Positions 36,127 to 47,155 of a stretch of 64,000 nucleotides of DNA are shown here, in pieces. The first letter of the stretch is position 1. Each line of letters opens with the position of its first letter. The stretch covers positions 124,001-188,000 of the forward strand of contig JADNYJ010000018.1 in the NCBI GenBank assembly GCA_015501075.1, read 5' to 3'. The DNA is from Gymnopilus junonius (Eukaryota > Basidiomycota > Agaricomycetes > Agaricales > Galerinaceae). The notes beneath the pieces were generated by a model. It worked only from the letters and a program-made list of their open reading frames with translations. It searched no databases and had not been told where the DNA came from. The position numbers were made by a program, and so were the translations under genes.

Positions 36127-39100
36127 TTAAGGACGAGATCGCATTTCGAAGACATCTGTTGATTGGGGAGAATCTGGATGTGGGACCCTAGTCGGAATGT
36201 GCTGTGGTTGCTGGGCTGGCCCTCCTATCGTCGCAGTCGGCAGAGGAGTTCTTGCATTCGCTGCAGATAAGTTACTGCCTCATTTTGTTGCATGAGACTA
36301 TAGTACATACTTAGCACCTCGATGATATCAACCTCACGAGCCCGACTTCATTACTCACCCCGTTCGAATCCCCAAACACATCATCGGCGTTGTCGACTGT
36401 CAAGGGAGCCGTACAAAAAGAATGTGAGTATGCTACTGAAATAGCAGCCTTTCGTGGCTCTGAAGGACGAAAACTCACGAAGCGCAGTATTTTTGTCACC
36501 CAATTCCCATCCACCCGAGGGGGGAAGCTGACCTTCGACCGGCTGAAATGCAGTTTCCTTGGCTTTCTTGCGGTCTTCGGCCTGAATGAGCTCCCAGGGA
36601 ACTTGGGCATATCGCGAAACAGGAGGTGGGGGGTTAGGATCCCCACTGGGGCCATAGATTTTGACCTCTGCCAGAATCGTTTTGAGTGCACATATCCACT
36701 TATTCCGGCGTTGAGCTAAAGAATAAGGAGGAGTTAGCGACTTTCGAGGGTATAAGGGAAGTGGTCGACGTACCTTTCAAAGCAGCCTGCTGCGAATTGC
36801 TTTTGTACTTTATATCAGCAGATAATGCCATCTTTGTTTGACCAGGAAAATCTAGTTGGCCGATAGTTAGACTCCAGACAAAAACATCCGAGAAAGGGGG
36901 TCACTCGCCAATAACTTTGACATCAAAGTTCGGTTGATAATCCCGCCTCTCCGCCTTGAGAAACTCGAGCATTTTCTCCCGCAATCGCTCGAGGTCTTGG
37001 AACGTAGTTGAATAGCTCACGTCAAAAGTGAATGTCTCGGACATCTATAGAGCAACAGAAAGAGCAATCAATCGAACGACCTTTTCGTAAGATTTGTCTG
37101 CTTACCTGAGGACTTCTGCGGATGTTCTGAATGAACTACACGCAGAAAATTATCACAAAGTCATTTAAGGTATGTATCTCGGACAATAATTGAACATACC
37201 AGCGTGTTAAGCTGATTGTTTGGAGCTTGCACGAGAGTAGAGTTGGAATCCAGAAAGACCGTCGACAACAAACGAATTTCTTTGACCGTGTATGTCTGAG
37301 AGTTCATGACCACTCGGTCTCCAACATCGAACGGGTGTTTGATGAAGAGGAAAATGATACTCGTCAACACTTCTTGCAAGCTTCCGCCGATCAGCCAGCT
37401 GAGACCTGTCCATAAAAAAGAAGGAATATCCAATTATTAGATATTGGTGCTGAAAGATGTCTTTAGTACTGACCGAGAATGAGGGTGCCTGCCCCAGTGA
37501 CCAGAGTGGCGACCTGCGCTTCCAGACAGATAGCAATGACCAAGGCAGCAATGATAACATAGATCGACATGAAGATGTTATCCAACCGTCCTACCGCACT
37601 ATCTAGGTCACTCATCGAGTGTTCTATCGACTGCTGCTCGCGATGGAATTCCCTGCGAAGAAAAAAAAAAAGACCGTTAGCGAAAAGAAGGGGGGAGTAC
37701 AGGTGCCAAAAACTGTACAGGCAAGCTATCTCCAATTCCTCCGTCGAAACATCGCCGTTCCCGTCCTTATCAAACAAGGAGAAGGCTTGAATAGCCTCCT
37801 CTTTGGTAGGGAAGAAATGTTGAATGTCCTCCAGGAGCAAAAATTGCGCTTTAGGCTGCGCGAAGGAGTAGAATAGGCGCCGAGCAAGCTGGTGGTACAA
37901 AGTGGAATCAGCGACTCGCACTTCATTTGAAGAGGATTGAAAAGTACCAGACGTGATTTGTTGGCCGATTCCAAGACAGTCTTGATGACCGCCTGGGGAG
38001 AGTTTGGTTGCAAGACAGAACTGAATAAAAATAAAAATAAAGAGAAGGTCGACTTGATCATGCAATGAGTGTAGGGTGCAAATTACCTCCCAGCGATTTC
38101 GGACGCGACGTTTCCGAAAACGGTTGCAGTGGTGGTAGTGGCGAAGCGGACGCCTTCTCGAAGTTTCTTGAAAAGGAGGCGGGGGTTGACGGACGTCTCT
38201 TTGAGGTGTCCTAGGGTATCTATTCTGCCTGGTATATCTGTGGAATGGCGGTATAATGTGACAAGTGTCTTTACAGCGAATTTCTGGTCGGCGATACGGT
38301 CTGAGAAGACGTGTTGAGGGGTATGTTCTCATAAATGAAAAGGGAGTTAACTGACCTGCGTATGACCTCTCGTGGAACTTGCCAGCGATCCATTGTATAG
38401 AGAATTTTTCAAAGAGGAGGATGCCTGCACATATCAACACTCCGAAACTTAGCTTCGCAATGACGCCGATAGCTGCTGGTTTTGTCCCCGTAACGTGTAT
38501 ATCGATGATGGGGTTGAAAGATGCCCAGACGGCGATCGCCCATGCGAAAAAGGCTACGTATCTTTTCAGAGAATTGAGGTCAACGAGACTGGGGAAGAGC
38601 TTGCCAATGTACACACCTTTGTAAAGCCTGCAACCAGTCAATGTACCGCCTACTGCTGACGGCGACAATGCCGATAGTAGACCTGATAACGCTGGGTGCG
38701 ACGCGGCTGCGTGTGTTATGAGTTGAAGCTACTTTTACTTGTTACCAACAAGTTGCTTACGCTGTCGCGAGCGCAGCCCACCATCCTAAATGCATCGTCA
38801 GTGAATCGAAATATGAACAAGAAAGGTACGAACTAACCTCCCCAAATGACAGTGAGCCAAATGCTCCACCATAACAGTCCTACGCTCCAGACCTAGTAGG
38901 TTTGAAGCAAGCTCAGTAATTAACTCATCCATTTCCACAAGTACTTACCCGAGCATTGTGAAAAGTAGTCAAGTACAATATGCCAGGTATCCAAATGATG
39001 CCTAGTATGGGAACAATAAAGATAATCCAACGAGTGATAATGGACGCTCTAACGAGGTACGAGTAAACCGAACCGAGCTGTTGTCATTGAATCAGATCAC

Positions 39101-39447
39101 TGGGGAAAAAATATGTTCCAAGCCGACATCACCATAGTCTTGCTCCCTTCTCCGGCAGGAAGGACCGTCAAGAGTTCATCACTTTGACGTGCACGCTCAT
39201 TAGCACTGTATCCCCTCGAATTGTCCAGCTCGGTGTACACATGCTCTCCTTCTTTCATGTTCATCCAACTCGGCCGATGCAGCTTCTGCCCTGAGGTGCT
39301 GATCGGCCCAGGCGTCTCGGGATCATAAGAAAATGGTTGAGCAGCACCAACGGGGAGGGGAAATGAGAGTGGATCACGGTCAGAGGTGTAGGTCCGTGAG
39401 CTATCGCCCTGGTGCTCGAACGGTGGACGTTGAGGAGGGTAGGCCAT
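36127..39447 (-). CDS. EF-hand MscS-type mechanosensitive channel (Msy1/Msy2-like)
   Basis: A fungal MscS-family channel of the kind found in ER membranes of fission yeast (Msy1/Msy2), linked to calcium and hypo-osmotic stress. ATG at 39447 ([17 protein letters not shown]). Several membrane segments lie in 37900-39060. An EF-hand ([16 protein letters not shown]) sits at about 37700-37770, then the pore and beta domain: [59 protein letters not shown]. The soluble end includes [11 protein letters not shown]. The C-terminus is uncertain: one frame-legal model stops near 36311, while the segment ending DVFEMRSRP at 36127 looks protein-like but needs a splice phase I could not reconcile. More than ten introns. 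Confidence 0.83.
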
Positions 39448-39709
39448 CTCTGGTCTGTTATTGTGGCTGCTCAGGGAGGAAAGTCGTCGCGAGTCGTTGT
39501 GTGGAGTAGCCCTTGATGACAACCCTCCTCGTTTTTCTTTTCTTACGGGATACCTTGATCGCCGAAAGAGCCTTATGTCCGTTGTTGATATATCGTCCTT
39601 GTGAACTACGTACTAAAAATACAAAAGGATGCTTTAGGCCACTATTGACAGGTTGATTAGAAGATAATATACATATCAAGTGATAACTACAGTGGAAGAG
39701 GGGTATCTA

Positions 39710-40962
39710 CTACGATGTCCGTACCGGAGGCGGTGGCGACGAATGTCTCTTTGGTTTGAAGATGAGAACGATGATGAGACCAAAGATGATGAGCAAAAGC
39801 AGAAAAATGCATTTCCGTTTGCCGGTGTTTTTCTGATATCGAGTGGCAACGGTGAGTTCCTTGACGGCGTCTTCCATCTGGACGGCAGTCTGTTCAATGT
39901 TGAACTCTACGGAGTCGAGGAGAGTGCCCTGATCGATGACAAGCACCGACAGATCCTTGAAGAGTTCTGCGAGGGAGGCTATCGATTGGGCAATCTCTGC
40001 GAGCTCTCGATCGCGGGTCTGTAATGGCTGTGAAGGGTGGGCATGGATGAGAGACTGTGATTGTTCTCTTGTATGGGTCTGTGGGGGAAAGGTGAGGCAA
40101 GGGGAAATAAAAGAGGTGGGGGGCAAGAAAAGGACGGACGGCAGCTTGAATGTCGTCATCGACAGCGGACATTCCGTCGGAGCCTCTGAGAGAGATGGCA
40201 CCGGAAGCGAGAAGCAGGTCCTGATTTTTGGCCGCATGACCTTGGAGTTCTGCACGCGTGACGCAATCGATGGAGACGGAAGAGGATGGGGAGGGCAGAA
40301 TAAGGATGAGGAGGGACGAGAAAGGAAGGTGAGGACGCACTATCCACGTACACGCGCTGTTTTTTGCGGAAAGTGGCGGAGAGGTTCTGCACCTTGGCTG
40401 CGAGGGCGCGCTGGACATTCTTGGCGGCCCTTGCCTCGTGGGTGGACGATTGGGGATTGGGAGGAAAGGCATGGGGTGGGGTGGATATGCGGTGGATGAG
40501 GGACTGACACCTGCGGAAGTCCTTGTGACGAGGAGTGAGAGGGAGAAGAGGGAGAGAGGGGTGAAATGAAGGATACCTGTGTGACTTGGTTGGTGAGGGC
40601 CTCGATCTCGCGTTCTTCCTGAGAACGGTCAGAGAAGCCGGGGAGGACGTGCTTTGCATGAAGCTTGTCGAGGGCCTGGACTGGAGAGAGAGATGAGCTC
40701 GGCAGGGACTGGAAAGGAAAGGGGGTGGAAAAGGTACTGTTTGCCTCGGTGGCAGCAAGGATGTGGTCGACCTGGTCGGAAGAGTCCAGCCTGGAGGGGG
40801 AGAGTGAGGGGCTGGGAAGGGAGGAGAGGGCACGGACCATTGGGGGGGTATGTCTATGGCGAGATGGGGTATAAGCTGGTGGTGCTCGTCGTCATCGGGG
40901 TAAGTGAATGGCGAGTCACGGAAGGAGAGAAAGAGGCCGGTGCGCGAACGGGTGGTGGACAT
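39710..40962 (-). CDS. TLG2: t-SNARE Tlg2/syntaxin-16-like
   Basis: A Qa-SNARE of the trans-Golgi/endosome fusion machinery. ATG at 40962 gives MSTTRSRTGLFLSFRDSPF. The N-terminal Habc region is split by introns: IDIPPQW joins LDSSDQVDHILAATEAN, then LDKLHAKHVLPGFSDRS, EEREIEALTNQVTQ and DFRRCQSLI. The SNARE motif reads ELAEIAQSIASLAELFKDLS, VLVIDQGTLLDSVEFNIEQT, with the central Gln in DQGT. The C-terminal anchor is CIFLLLLIIFGLIIVLIF, and the stop TAG is at 39710. Coding strand and introns are strikingly pyrimidine- and GC-rich. The start lies only 46 bp from the ATG of the divergent cysteine-rich gene. Confidence 0.9.
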
Positions 40963-41008
40963 GGGAGAGTTATAAAACGGCGAGTGACCAAGCCTGAGAA
41001 CCCCAAAC

Positions 41009-41408
41009 ATGTGTCGCCTCCATACGTTGGTCCCTTTGTCTCTCCGCCGCTCCCTTGCTCACCACACCTTCCCACAGCGAGGGCACCCAGCATGGCTGCG
41101 GCCACTACATCATTGCGCGTGCCCTTCTCTTCCCGCCCTCCCCTGCTCATCCCTCTCTCTAGACCCGCAAGGTTGCAAAGGAAGACTGCAACAGCCCCTA
41201 CTGCATCTACTCATCAGCCCACAAGGACGACTGTGTTTCCTGTCCAGTCTGCACCCGCGTGCGTTCCTCTCCCCGCTCTCGCTCCCCTTTCCCTCATCCG
41301 CCCCAGTATCTCAATCCAGATGCAACAGAGACCATCACCCGCAGCACCCCAGACTACTGTCCCCAATGCGAGTACTGGTACAAGGGCCCGGGCGCACGTC
41401 GTCGTTGA
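41009..41408 (+). CDS. Small cysteine-rich protein, function unknown
   Basis: I do not recognise a named family, though short fungal proteins with a similar MC...GH...DC pattern are common. The best model begins at ATG 41009 (MCRLHT), joins across an intron to EGTQHGCGHYII, then to DCNSPYCIYSSAHKDDC, VSCPVCTR, and after a GTGCGT..CCAG intron to YLNPDATETITRSTPDYCPQ, ending YWYKGPGARRR at 41408. Cysteine spacing C-x4-C-x9-C-x2-C-x2-C plus a final C-x2-C suggests metal binding. The splice after GHYII is uncertain: the frame-legal GT donor needs a late acceptor (41184), and the more natural protein (with TRKVAKED kept) would need a GC donor. A second ATG at 41092 gives another phase-legal but less family-like start. 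Confidence 0.55.
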
Positions 41409-41501
41409 CTAATTAATTGTACATTATCTAACAATCCATCTACCATTTTACTGCCAGTCCCACTGCATCGCTCTCCACCGCCCGATACTCTGTCCGCAGT
41501 G

Positions 41502-43231
41502 CTAGACATCCCACCGTCTCTGCCACCTCCATTCCCTGCTGTCCCCATCCCCCCCATCCCAGTATGCCTCTTCCACTTTCCCTGTCAGCTCCTTGCTCCC
41601 CCATTTCACCCCATCCGCACCCTTTTCTTCTTCCTTTGCCCCCTTCAGCTGTCCACCCCCGTTCACACACCCCCCTGGACATGCCATCACCTCCACATAG
41701 TCATACTTTTTCTCCACATCCCCCTTCTTCGCCACCGCCGTTCGTCTCATCATCCTCCCCGCCGCCCCCGCCCCCGTCCTCACCCCCCGTTCCTTCCCAA
41801 CCTTGCGCACAATGTTCTGTAGATTCCGGAATCCGTAGCACTTGGCTCCTTTAAACACTACTTTCCCCCCCTCCTTGTCTTCCGTAATTGTGTATTCTTC
41901 GTAATCTGAATTCCGAATCATCTTCACTGATACACTCACAGGCCCTTCCCACGTCCTCTCGATGTGTTCCATTATCGACTGCAGGTACGAGCCAGACGAG
42001 GTTCCTGGGTGCCGTACCAGCTCTGGAAGTCCCTCTGATGCATCTGACATCTCTAGTTCACCCGGCACGGGTGCTGAGAGGTCCCACCCCTTCTCACGTA
42101 TCATCATCTCTAATTCTCCCGTCGTAATCACGCAGTCTACATCCCGCGTCGCGTATAGCTCATCGTAGAAATCTTTCCGTGATGCCTCCAGTTTTTTATC
42201 GTAACATGGCATCACCGTGACATGGTATACGCCGTCGGGCCTGTCAGTCAAATGTGTCAGAAAACGGCAATGAATGTCCGGAAAATTTCCGACATACGTT
42301 TTGCCCCACCGTGGGCCCATCCACGACTTGACCAGGGTTCCCATCACCTGTTGAGGACTCTTTGTCTTTGCAATAAACGGCAACATTTCCGAATGTGCCT
42401 TTTCCGCGTAACAGATCCACCCCGGACAGGCGCTAGCCAGCATCGGCAGCTGACCTTCCGCCGCTTCGCCTTGTTTCTCCGCTGCTTCCTTTCGCTCCAG
42501 AAATTCCTTCACGTGCTCCCTCAACGCTAGTTCTCTAGCAAACGTGGTATCAAAGACATGCGCAAAGCCCAAGACATCCTTGCAAAAGACCTTGAGTCTC
42601 CTCAGCACCTGCCTCGGAGTGACTCGTCTGTCTATACATGACGTTGAGGAGAGGGAGGCTGCGAGGGAAGCCAGAGATTGGGGTGCGATGGATACGACCG
42701 GGATCTTGTGCTCAGATGTGCGTGCTTCTGCATTGGAAGCTAGAAAGTTGAGAACCTCGGTATGTGATTGGAGAGTGATGAGCACCGATTCGGCTGAAGT
42801 GATACAACCACTGAACACATTAAAGTTAAATAAGATGTGGTGCGTGTAGGTTGAGGAGAACACACCTGCACGCCAGGCAATCATTCAGACTTATATGCGC
42901 CTGTGCCAGTTTGGTGTTGCCCGTCGGAGATTCCTTTGCAACAAGAGAGGAAACTTCATAATATGTTCCACTCGAGTCAATCATGATTTCGGTCTATCAT
43001 TATAAGTAGTGTTTGCTATCTGCTGGAAAATATAACCTACCAAAGCAGCACCGGCCTCCTTTTCTTGAGATCTCGGGGCATCTTTCTGCTCAACGGGCTT
43101 GATGCAAGCTTGCGAGGGGTTGATGAAGTCATTCAAGTCCGTAAGAGTCTGTGGATGGCAAGCAGGTCAATTCATGGTGTGAGCCTGGTGAACAACGAAG
43201 CCCAACGTACGAGCGCACCGGAGAAGGCCAT
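41502..43231 (-). CDS. NAR1: Cytosolic Fe-S cluster assembly factor Nar1
   Basis: A [FeFe]-hydrogenase-like protein of the cytosolic iron-sulphur assembly machinery that links the early scaffold to the CIA targeting complex. Exon 1 is only 21 nt (43211-43231, MAFSGAL), spliced to TLTDLNDFINPSQACIKPVE. The N-terminal cluster Cys set is SQAC and DCLACSGC; an intron with a GTGTGT donor splits the Ser codon of ACSGC. C-terminal cluster residues are SACPGWICYAEK, VMPCYDKKLEASR and VMACPGGCVNGGGQ. Other blocks: PVVSIAPQSLASLAA, KSPQQVMGTLVKSW. Length and order match the family. The 3' coding part is very G-rich on the coding strand. It converges on the cysteine-rich gene, 93 bp between stops. Confidence 0.95.
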
Positions 43232-43454
43232 TCAGAACGACAGAAGGGAAGAAATAAGCTTACTACTATGATTTCATTCGAAATAATACCGCATTACGTA
43301 ATGGGCGATACCTTCTCTCGTGACTGTGTTCTTACTGATACATGTCCTCCATCATTAAAGTTTGTCTAATACAAGTATCTAAAAGAATGTCAGTCGTAGG
43401 AATAGTAATACATGTCCCTTCCACAGGTATTTTGGTATCCAAATGTCCAATCTC

Positions 43455-44749
43455 TCATATACAAAACATCGAACCGATCACAACCGCGAGCAGCGTCAGC
43501 ACCAGCGTCGCTGAGGATTTGTAACTTGAAGGAGATTCATTTACTTGGGAGCCAGTCATGTTCGATGCCAGGTTGCTTCCCCACAGTTGAACGTTACGGA
43601 AATAAGTATGCGTCGTCACTGGAGTCGCCCAACTTGTGTCAGAACCTAAAACGAGCAACACGTCAGTTTTCGAGTAGTCCCAAACAGACGTCCGATTACC
43701 TCCAAAGAACGTCCTGTACAATTTCATGAGAATAATGTTTCTAATAAGACTTGTTTTCGAAACTTACGAAAAGTAGAATCCGTTAGCGGCAACAGAATCA
43801 GCGGCTCGAATCTGTAGCTTTGACTGAGACACGGCAAGAACATCATTGAAACTGCAAAAATTGTTTATACGAGAAAAATATTGAAATGGGGATAGACCGA
43901 CTATAGTGCCAGATAACCGTTCGCAACGTCGGGAGGATTGTTGAGTTGTACAAGCAGCGTGAGCCGCATCCACCTGCAACAAAGTCAAGAGACGACTAAA
44001 ATATATCAGAAGTAGAACTCACTGTCCGCTGGCAAAGGTAAAGGACCCCCTTTGAACAGAAACACCGAAATCCGAGTTACAGATGACCGATTTTTCCGAG
44101 CAAAGATTGTTGGGAGTCGGAATATAGGCATAGACTGAAAAAACAATGAACACAGAATCAAGCGCCTAATGGAAAGACAACACATACTTTCTCCTTCCCC
44201 ATCCTTCCGCCACATTAATCGAGAACTGAAGCAGTCAAGTCCGGTAGCCTTGTTGCCACCGGAGCAACCTGTCGAATTGAGGCCTCCTCGCAGGCCTGGA
44301 AGCTTGCCGCCCTTCACCCAATCGAATCCAGAATCAAAGGCGAGTTCGTAGGACACCATCATCGAGTTAAATTGCGAGCCGTCTGATGTGTTCCAAAGAG
44401 CGTAAAATTGAGCACCTCCCGTATCGTGTGAGAAGCTGCCCTCGTTATAGGTCACCTGCAGAACTGGTCCCGACGACGAAGATCCCGAAACTCCCGCAGG
44501 TTGCGAGGTGGGGAAAGGGTCGCTCACAAATTGCAGATTATCAGGGCCATCTTGAATGTGTTCCTTGTTCAGCCCCCATGTGCGAACGAGGTGAGCCTGG
44601 GTATCATTAGAAGACAGAGTCGCAGTCGGCCATGACAGAACTGTGCTTGTTGGTAGATTGTACTGGGCAGCAACGGCGGATGGGGCCGTTAATGCAGCAT
44701 ATGCTACACGCCCAAAGGCGGGGAGGAGAATGAAAAGATAGGAAAGCAT
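43455..44749 (-). CDS. Secreted polysaccharide lyase family 14-like protein with GPI signal
   Basis: A predicted secreted enzyme that cleaves uronate-containing polysaccharide by beta-elimination, acting at the wall or outside. ATG at 44749 opens with a signal peptide (MLSYLFILLPAFGRVAYA). The lyase-like core includes VTYNEGSFSHDTGGAQFYAL, SYELAFDSGFDWVKGGKLPG, LRGGLNSTGCSGGN, SSRLMWRKDGEGE and a final ANGFYFSTFFGG. It ends with a Ser-rich linker and hydrophobic tail (SSATLVLTLLAVVIGSMFCI), typical of a GPI anchor signal. Several introns. The PL14 assignment is from memory of the K-x-P-G-L-R-G-G jelly-roll motif; the true substrate is unknown. Confidence 0.77.
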
Positions 44750-44897
44750 TCGAGCTGCAATATGCGACTGTCCAGCGGTCGTTGTTAGTGAAAGAGTTTC
44801 ATTGGTCAATTTCCGGATTTGTTTTATTTACCTAATACGATCTATACTTGGATCCGTTACAACCACGACAGCCGTCCAATGCACTAACACCGCCACC

Positions 44898-47016
44898 ATG
44901 TTCAAATCTTCTACAAGGGCAAGGCAAAATGCACCCTCAGAATTAGAATCCAGCCAACCCCTACTCAATTCCCGCGAGAACCTCAATTCTCACACGATAT
45001 TCAGCGCCGAAGACGACGACGACGATGACCTGGAGGGATCGAGCGCCCTTCTTGTCACCCCAAAAAGCTCAAAAGGTGGCCATACCGTCACCTTCAGCGA
45101 GGATGTCCAGCTTATTGCACCACCTCTTCGTTCAACAACTTCCAGTCGTGAAGCTCGTATGTCGACCGCCAGAGCATCCATCATTTCTAAATATGCTAAA
45201 TGTGGTGAAATATAGAATTCGAACAGGACTCCGATGAATTGGACGACGCCTCCGTGTTAGAACTAGACAACGCTCGCACTACTCCTAGAGGCGAGCATGA
45301 CCAAAGGATGCCTCTTCTCGTCGGCCTATTTGAATCATCTGCTGCTCGAAGAAATTCGGATGCCTCCTTACCGCTTCGTACAACAAACGGAAATAGGGTG
45401 GAAATTGGCGACGATATTGTCGACTTGGACGAGCTGGCCGCGAAGCGAACAGCAGGAGGTGGTATGATTGACTCAGTAGCTAACATGGCGAACTCTATTT
45501 TGGGTGCAGGTATCATAGGTATGAGTGGATTTACTCCAGACGTCGACTACATCTTATCGTTTCCAGGTCTTCCGTATGCTATTCGCCAAGCTGGTTTCTT
45601 TACAGGACTTGTCCTTCTCGTCATCCTTTGTGGGGTCACCGACTGGACTATTCGTCTTATTGTCGTCAATGCTAAACTGAGTGGGAGTCACTCATATATC
45701 GACATTATGACCCATTGCTTCGGTTCTAGCGGACGCGCAGCAGTTTCCTTTTTCCAGTTCGCTTTCGCATTTGGCGGTGCGCTGTCGTTTGCTCATTCAT
45801 TGACTCAAAGTGCTAACTTTCCTACTTATTTGGCAGGCATGTGTGCTTTTGGCATCATTATAGGAGATACCTTACCTCAAGTCATTCGCTCAGTATTCCC
45901 AACGTTACCTACGATACCAGTTCTCAAAATATTTGCCAATCGGCAATTTCTAATCGCTTTCTGCACAATCTGCTTTTCCTACCCTCTATCTCTTTACCGC
46001 GACATTCACAAACTCGCTCGCGCATCAGGTCTCGCCCTTGTCGGCATGCTAATCATTGTTTTCTCTGTTTTAATAGAAGGGCCTCATGTGCCTCCAGAAT
46101 TGAAAGGGAAGCGAGAAGGCAGGTTCTCGTTAATCGAGCCTGGTATCTTCCAGGCCATTGGCGTCATTAGTTTTGCTTTTGGTAAGTGTTTTGGACTGGT
46201 TATGTTCATGGATAAATTGTTGACGACTGGCTATGATAGTTTGTCATCACAATTCACTCCTAATCTACGGAAGCCTGCGCACACCAACATTAGACAGATT
46301 TGCAAAAGTCACCCACATCTCCACCTTCATATCACTTGTTTCTTGCATGACACTTGCTATCTCAGCCTACCTCGTATTCACAGACAAAACGCAAGGCAAT
46401 ATATTGAACAACTTCCCTCAGGTACTTGTCCATGTCTTCATCTAGAAATGGTCAATTCACTCTGATTTAGAACGACGCGTTAATAAATGTTGCCCGCTTT
46501 GCATTCGGCCTAAATATGTTTACTACACTTCCTTTGGAGCTATTTGTTTGCAGAGAAGTACAGTCACCTTACAGAATGATCACACCCTCGTCTCATCCGA
46601 ACTGTCTTTCCGTAGGTGATTGAACAGTACTTTTTCTCCCATGAACCATACAATCCTCAGCGGCATCTATTCTTCACAACAACTATCCTGTACTCCTCTA
46701 TGTTCGGTGAGCAGTAGCTGCGAGCTAGCTTGTTCCACCGCTAATTCACGCATCTTCATACCCAGTGGCATTGATTACCTGTGATCTTGGAGTGATGCTC
46801 GAGATTACAGGTGGTGTGTCAGCAACAGCCCTGGCCTTTATATTTCCTGCAGCCTGCTACATCAAGCTTGTTGACAAAAGTTTAGCGTGGCACAGTTGGA
46901 CGAAGTTGCCTGCTTTCATCTGTGTCGGCTTCGGTATCTCAGTCATGGGAATATCACTCTACCTCGCTCTTGCAAAATCTTGGACCCCAGAGGGGTCACC
47001 AAAAATTTGCATATGA
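44898..47016 (+). CDS. Vacuolar-type amino acid transporter (AVT/SLC38-like)
   Basis: A multi-pass AAAP-family amino acid permease, like fungal Avt vacuolar exporters. ATG 44898 sits in a strong context (CGCCACCATG). A hydrophilic acidic N-terminus of over 150 residues precedes the first helix: GGGMIDSVANMANSILGAGI, then, after an intron, GLPYAIRQAGFFTGLVLLVI. Further helices include TDWTIRLIVVNAKLSGSHSY, FFQFAFAFGGALSFAHSLTQ, PLSLYRDIHKLARAS, GIFQAIGVISFAF and FAFGLNMFTTLPLELFVCRE. The last helices are GVSATALAFIFPAACYIKLV and FGISVMGISLYLAL. About six short introns. It is divergent from the PL14-like gene, 148 bp between starts. Substrate specificity cannot be told. Confidence 0.88.
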
Positions 47017-47155
47017 CAGTGCAGTCTTGCTTCGACGGGCACTAGATTTTACATGTATTAATTTAGTCTAGATCAAGATGGACCATTTCTACATAGGAAG
47101 ACAATGTAATTAGTAACTATTTTAGCACTTTGAATCCTGGCTAATGCTTCTTAAA

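Noticed and set aside
36360..36380. GTTCGAATCC, like a tRNA T-loop
   Set aside because: It is coding sequence (GDSNG) in the MscS gene; no acceptor stem or anticodon arm can be drawn around it.
40654..41412. Long plus-strand open frame across the TLG2 start and the cysteine-rich gene
   Set aside because: It is an antisense shadow of TLG2 joined to an intron-exon mix of the small gene; low-complexity translation without a domain.
41560..41800. C-rich plus-strand block resembling a simple repeat
   Set aside because: It is the complement of the G-rich 3' coding part of NAR1, which reads through with conserved Cys motifs.
42222..42530. Plus-strand open frames opposite NAR1
   Set aside because: Antisense shadows of a well-supported gene.
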